From: Vibrio syngnathi
GTDB lineage: Bacteria > Pseudomonadota > Gammaproteobacteria > Enterobacterales > Vibrionaceae
Length of the DNA stretch: 64,000 nucleotides
Direction of reading: 5' to 3'
Assembly: GCF_002119525.1 (NCBI RefSeq)
Contig: NZ_CP017917.1
Coordinates: 1,523,965-1,587,964, forward strand
Position 1 is the first letter of the stretch, and the number at the start of each line of letters is the position of its first letter. The position numbers and the translations under genes were made by a program. Below the pieces are notes generated by a model. The model was given only the letters and a program-made list of their open reading frames with translations. It was not told the origin of the DNA and ran no database searches. Below, one piece after another: positions 60,873 to 64,000 of this stretch.

Positions 60873-62852
60873 TTAGTGGCCGATCGCCATTTCATCGAGC
60901 GCTAAGAACACATTCTCGTCTAAGTGACCTTCGTGAACTTGTTTGCATACCTTGCGACGCACGGCCAAGCCAGAGATAAGACGCTCGATTGAAAGGTGTC
61001 GATTACTGGTACTATCGCGGTCGTTGTAGAGTTCGATCAGCTTACTCAATGTTTCGTAAGGAATCACATCCTCTCCAACTCTTAACCAATCAAGCTTCTC
61101 AATGAGCTCTGAGCACTCTTCTTTGATTGAAGCATGAGAGTGCCCGGTCATTGCTGATAAAGCCGTTATACTGCGTTCTAGGGCCTCTGAAGAGGTATAT
61201 TTAGATAGGGTTATCATGATCTCGTCAGCATTGATCTCAACAGAGTGCTTACGTTGTTTAACTCTGCGCCCTAGCTTGCCTCTTGGTGAAGGGGCTTTGC
61301 GCTGAATTGGCTCAAACTCACCATCGATAATCTCAGATAATTCTTCCAACTTCTGCTTAGACACCATTTCGTTACGCAATGGGTTCGGTAGCGTTGGTGC
61401 CATATTACGTTTGCCTGCGTTGGTGGTGCGTGCTCTTGAGTAACGTAAGACTTCTTCCACATTACATTTGATATCAACCTGATAATCAGTCGTTTTGCCT
61501 TTTTCGATCAACGCGGTGATCGTCAAGTGATAACCCCAAAGGTTAACCAGGAAAGTATCTTCTTGCTCCCCTACCTCACCTAGCTTTCTGAGCTCGCGGA
61601 TCAGATCCATAGAAAAACGACGCCAATCAATGTTACGAGCTAACTTCTGGTTGAGCTCGCTGAGCAGCATACAATCTGAATGGCGACGTGCCATACGGCT
61701 TCTAAAGTACGAATACATTTGGAAAACCAAGGTATGTTGCTTCAGGATTTCTGGCGGGAATAGGAAGAAATAATCACGCGTCAGCAGCTCTTCGTAGAAC
61801 GAAGGTTCCCAAACCAGGATGTATAGGTTCGGTTTAATGCGAATTTCGCCGTCAGAGCCTTCTGTAGGCGCTTCTTCCGATGCGGTAATGGTTCTAGCTA
61901 GGAATCGGAAACGATCACTCTTAAAGCCTTCTGGCATGTTCTCGCTAAGCCAACGGCCTGTGAGCTCATGCAATTGGAAGTCGGTAAATTCGATACGATC
62001 AATACTGTCACGGATCGAATCACGTGCCGGCCCGCTGTCTTTCTTGCCACGCAAAGACAAAATATCCGTGATGTACAGAGGGGTTTTGTTCGGTGTGTGT
62101 TTAGCGTCTAAATGATAATCATCTTGGTGATGATCATGATATTGAACAGTAAGCGTGAATAACGCGAACAACGTCATTAGATCGTCAACCGTCATGATAT
62201 TTTTAGAAGATCGTGTCTCGATCACTGCTCGAGTGCCTGAGATCGAAACCATAGATTTCTGGTAACTCTTACGCGTTCTAGGTGGCGCCAAGGCTTGATC
62301 AATAATACCCGCCCAATTGGTTGGTGACACAATAAATTGATCGGCTTCGTCTTTCATCGTTGGTGGGGTATTGAGTCCGTGTTCATTCAATAAGCGCTTG
62401 TTGACTTTGGTTTGAGCTAGAGCTTTAGATCGCTTTTGCTTCTCATTTTGCTTCACGCTTTCTGTCACTAAGCTAGTAGCACCCAGTACCGATATCAATT
62501 GGTTTGGGTTCACAAAGCGATGCAGCATAGTTTTACCGGCAAGACCTTCTTCAAAGCGAACCGGAATTTGTCTGAAAAGACCTATACTTACCGCAGCTCT
62601 TAACCTTTGCTGTAAGGCTGCACGAGTAACTTGGCCATCGGTTGATTCAATAATCTCGGTAGTGGAAACGTAACCGTCTTTGCTGCTAAACCCACGAAGT
62701 GAAATTAGGTTGAGAAGCTCAATGATGCTTTTGGTGACACCTTTGAAGTGTTGATATTGTTCTATCCATTCAACGGCTGTTTCAGATACCTCAAATAAAT
62801 GACCATCTTTGTGGCTTCGTGCCTTAATTAACAATTTCTCTTCTGGTTTCAT
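60873..62852 (-). CDS. rctB: Chromosome 2 replication initiator RctB
   Basis: A 659-residue protein matching RctB, the initiator unique to the second chromosome of Vibrionaceae (658 residues in V. cholerae). It has the family N-terminus (KPEEKLLIKARSHKDGHLFEVSE), central winged-helix regions (about 150-360) and a basic C-terminal region around RKAPSPRGKLGRRVKQRKHS. It binds methylated 12-mers in ori2 to open the origin, and 39-/29-mers that limit initiation and repress its own promoter. A copy of the 29-mer-like motif lies 14-28 bp upstream of the ATG at 62852. The ribosome-binding site (ACGGATC) is weak. Transcription runs away from the origin. Confidence 0.97.
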   Translation of the reverse strand: MKPEEKLLIKARSHKDGHLFEVSETAVEWIEQYQHFKGVTKSIIELLNLISLRGFSSKDGYVSTTEIIESTDGQVTRAALQQRLRAAVSIGLFRQIPVRFEEGLAGKTMLHRFVNPNQLISVLGATSLVTESVKQNEKQKRSKALAQTKVNKRLLNEHGLNTPPTMKDEADQFIVSPTNWAGIIDQALAPPRTRKSYQKSMVSISGTRAVIETRSSKNIMTVDDLMTLFALFTLTVQYHDHHQDDYHLDAKHTPNKTPLYITDILSLRGKKDSGPARDSIRDSIDRIEFTDFQLHELTGRWLSENMPEGFKSDRFRFLARTITASEEAPTEGSDGEIRIKPNLYILVWEPSFYEELLTRDYFFLFPPEILKQHTLVFQMYSYFRSRMARRHSDCMLLSELNQKLARNIDWRRFSMDLIRELRKLGEVGEQEDTFLVNLWGYHLTITALIEKGKTTDYQVDIKCNVEEVLRYSRARTTNAGKRNMAPTLPNPLRNEMVSKQKLEELSEIIDGEFEPIQRKAPSPRGKLGRRVKQRKHSVEINADEIMITLSKYTSSEALERSITALSAMTGHSHASIKEECSELIEKLDWLRVGEDVIPYETLSKLIELYNDRDSTSNRHLSIERLISGLAVRRKVCKQVHEGHLDENVFLALDEMAIGH

Positions 62853-62866
62853 TTTTGATCCGTATC

Positions 62867-62880
62867 ACACTAACCGTAAT
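62867..62880. promoter_or_regulatory. 29-mer-like RctB site in the rctB promoter
   Basis: ACACTAACCGTAAT, identical to 63805-63818 but without the complete second half of the dyad. The position fits the autorepression site of rctB. Confidence 0.7.
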
Positions 62881-63063
62881 TTCACTATAGTTCCTGAATG
62901 ATAAAGAAAGAATGATCATAAATAAAGAGAATTTATTGGCTTTTAAATAACTGATCTTTCTGATTAATATGATCTTAAATGATTAAGTGATCTAATGATC
63001 TGGGTGAATATTTGCTTTTAAGTTGCTGAATTTAAAGTGTTAAAAAAAATCCGCTTGGAAAGC

Positions 63064-63184
63064 ATGATCATAAAGATAGCGAAACGATGATCATAAAAGA
63101 TAAGAAAGCATGATCACAGAACATCAGAACGATGATCATTAAGTCATTGTAAGCATGATCATTATTGGTTCGAAAGCATGATCA
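63064..63184. repeat. Six phased RctB 12-mers (oriCII-min)
   Basis: ATGATCA starts at 63064, 63087, 63110, 63132, 63155 and 63178, all in the same orientation and 22-23 bp apart (about two helical turns). Each contains a GATC Dam site. The base before the motif goes C, G, C, G, C, C. Confidence 0.96.
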
Positions 63185-63199
63185 TTATACTTATACAGC

Positions 63200-63208
63200 T
63201 TATCCACA
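63200..63208. promoter_or_regulatory. DnaA box
   Basis: TTATCCACA, an exact strong DnaA box, 16 bp past the last phased 12-mer. An imperfect opposite copy (TGTGGATAT) is at 63242-63250. Confidence 0.93.
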
Positions 63209-63803
63209 GTCCAGAATTGATCGACGAGTTTTAAATCACAATGTGGATATTTTCGTTAGGTATTCTATCGGAACAATGATCAAGTAATGGGGCTTTTATA
63301 TCGTTCCTCCCCTTTTATGTTTAAAAATTAGTCGAGATTGGTCGCACAGTCAGTGGTTGGGCACTTTTAGCTCGCAGCACAATAAATCAGGAAGCATGAT
63401 CATGAAATTGTCATGTTTCTGCATTTCCATTCTGTGTCTATTGAATTTCCAACCAATCAGGCCTTATAGAGCTTGAATCCCCATTACAAAAGCATTTGTC
63501 CGTAAGTTAGCTCTTAAATTATATGCTTCCGGAACGATATTTACTTGATCATTTTTCCGGAGGTTGATCATTCCTAATGTGCAGTTGCTCGGATCAATAT
63601 TGCTCAGTTTACGCCTTGATCATGCTTCATAATTTGGTGTTACTAATTCTCATACATTAGATGTGTTCCTTGATCATTCTTCCGTTCGGGTTAGAATTCT
63701 CTGTTGTTTTTTTGCATCTCTTCTTCTCTTCTGTTTTTAATTTTTTGTCCATTGAGCGTTTTTTAATTTTTTTATTTGAAAACCTGTAAATTCTAATGCA
63801 AAT

Positions 63804-63831
63804 AACACTAACCGTAATCTATGGTTGTGTT
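63804..63831. repeat. 39-mer-like dyad in the incII side of ori2
   Basis: AACACTAACC (63804-63813) and GGTTGTGTT (63823-63831) form an imperfect inverted repeat with a 9-nt spacer. The half TGGTTGTG recurs at 63921-63928. It is probably an inhibitory RctB site. Confidence 0.7.
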
Positions 63832-64000
63832 TCAATCGTTCCGAAGGTTTTTAGTTGTAATTACATTTACATTGTAAATAAGTGATGCTGTAACATTTTA
63901 AATGTGCGATAGAAATAACATGGTTGTGCATGATGAAAATGATGACTTTTAGTATTACTCTGAGGCGAAGTTTCATCAAATTGTAAAAACACTGTCTATT

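Larger units (their letters stand above)
62853..64000. other. ori2: replication origin of chromosome 2
   Basis: About 1.15 kb with no gene. From rctB outward: the 29-mer-like promoter motif (62867-62880); an AT-rich stretch with several GATC sites (62905-63060); six phased ATGATCA 12-mers (63064-63184); a perfect DnaA box (63200-63208); further single ATGATCA sites at 63276 and 63396; four sites in reverse orientation at 63546-63677; and the 39-mer-like dyad at 63804-63831. I count 13 ATGATCA motifs between 62912 and 63677. The order matches oriCII-min plus the incII/rctA side of V. cholerae. The parAB2 genes would be expected just past the window's end. Confidence 0.95.

Noticed and set aside
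63600..63950. Protein-coding rctA gene in the incII region
   Set aside because: No open frame with coding character is present; the region is explained by RctB sites and possibly a non-coding transcript.

Overview
The window comes from a Vibrio (my inference: Splendidus-like clade) and lies next to the replication origin of the second chromosome. The diagnostic feature is at the right end. A 659-codon gene matches RctB, the initiator found only on Vibrionaceae chromosome 2. Next to it is about 1.1 kb without genes, dense in ATGATCA motifs, with six of them phased at 22-23 bp, one perfect DnaA box, and a dyad motif repeated at the rctB promoter. This is ori2. The rest is ordinary chromosome 2 gene content, with many strong intrinsic terminators and no tRNA, rRNA, CRISPR array or intact insertion sequence that I can see.

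Layout. 0-2.5 kb: small housekeeping and hypothetical genes (RRM RNA-binding protein, RRF-like protein, OsmC, GFA). 2.8-5.2 kb: a glucose-family PTS IIBC transporter, then an AT-rich orphan gene with a cysteine-peptidase-like N-terminus. 5.3-12.8 kb: an OmpR-type two-component system, then a LysR regulator divergent from an SDR / MFS / old-yellow-enzyme set, then a solitary McrA-like HNH nuclease. Two nearly identical 52-bp terminator-bearing repeats lie at 7.28 and 12.80 kb. 13-17.7 kb: an RlmJ-family methyltransferase and the vemP-secD-secF locus, where a force-sensing arrest peptide controls a second SecDF. 18-23.9 kb: two tandem M16 zinc-protease lipoproteins, the first ending inside a 7-bp tandem repeat array. 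24.1-30.9 kb: a seven-gene operon (exported helical protein, LolD/MacB-like ATPase, permease, LolA-like protein, outer-membrane barrel, LytS-like kinase, LytTR regulator) whose first ribosome-binding site sits in a hairpin.

31-41 kb: single genes (GNAT, LysR, small outer-membrane protein, serine hydrolase, DUF3299, M20 peptidase, beta-hydroxyacid dehydrogenase, YebC-family regulator) and a decayed LysR fragment. 41-50.4 kb: phenylalanine/tyrosine catabolism in three units: phhAB, a divergent acetoacetyl-CoA synthetase, and hppD-hmgA-fah-maiA. The pathway is complete here except for the aromatic aminotransferase. Good TyrR-box matches lie in front of both phhA and hppD. A carbamate kinase gene and a decayed M32 carboxypeptidase tail are embedded among them. 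50.8-60.5 kb: a HAD phosphatase, a hybrid histidine kinase divergent from a periplasmic binding protein, a NADAR protein, a PA3496-like small protein, a Fur-box-preceded pair of oligopeptide-type ABC ATPases without permeases, and a lipoprotein alpha/beta hydrolase. 60.5-64 kb: the rctB terminator, a hairpin carrying two ATGATCA sites, rctB and ori2.

All assignments come from reading the translated sequences and recognising motifs. No database search or alignment was run.
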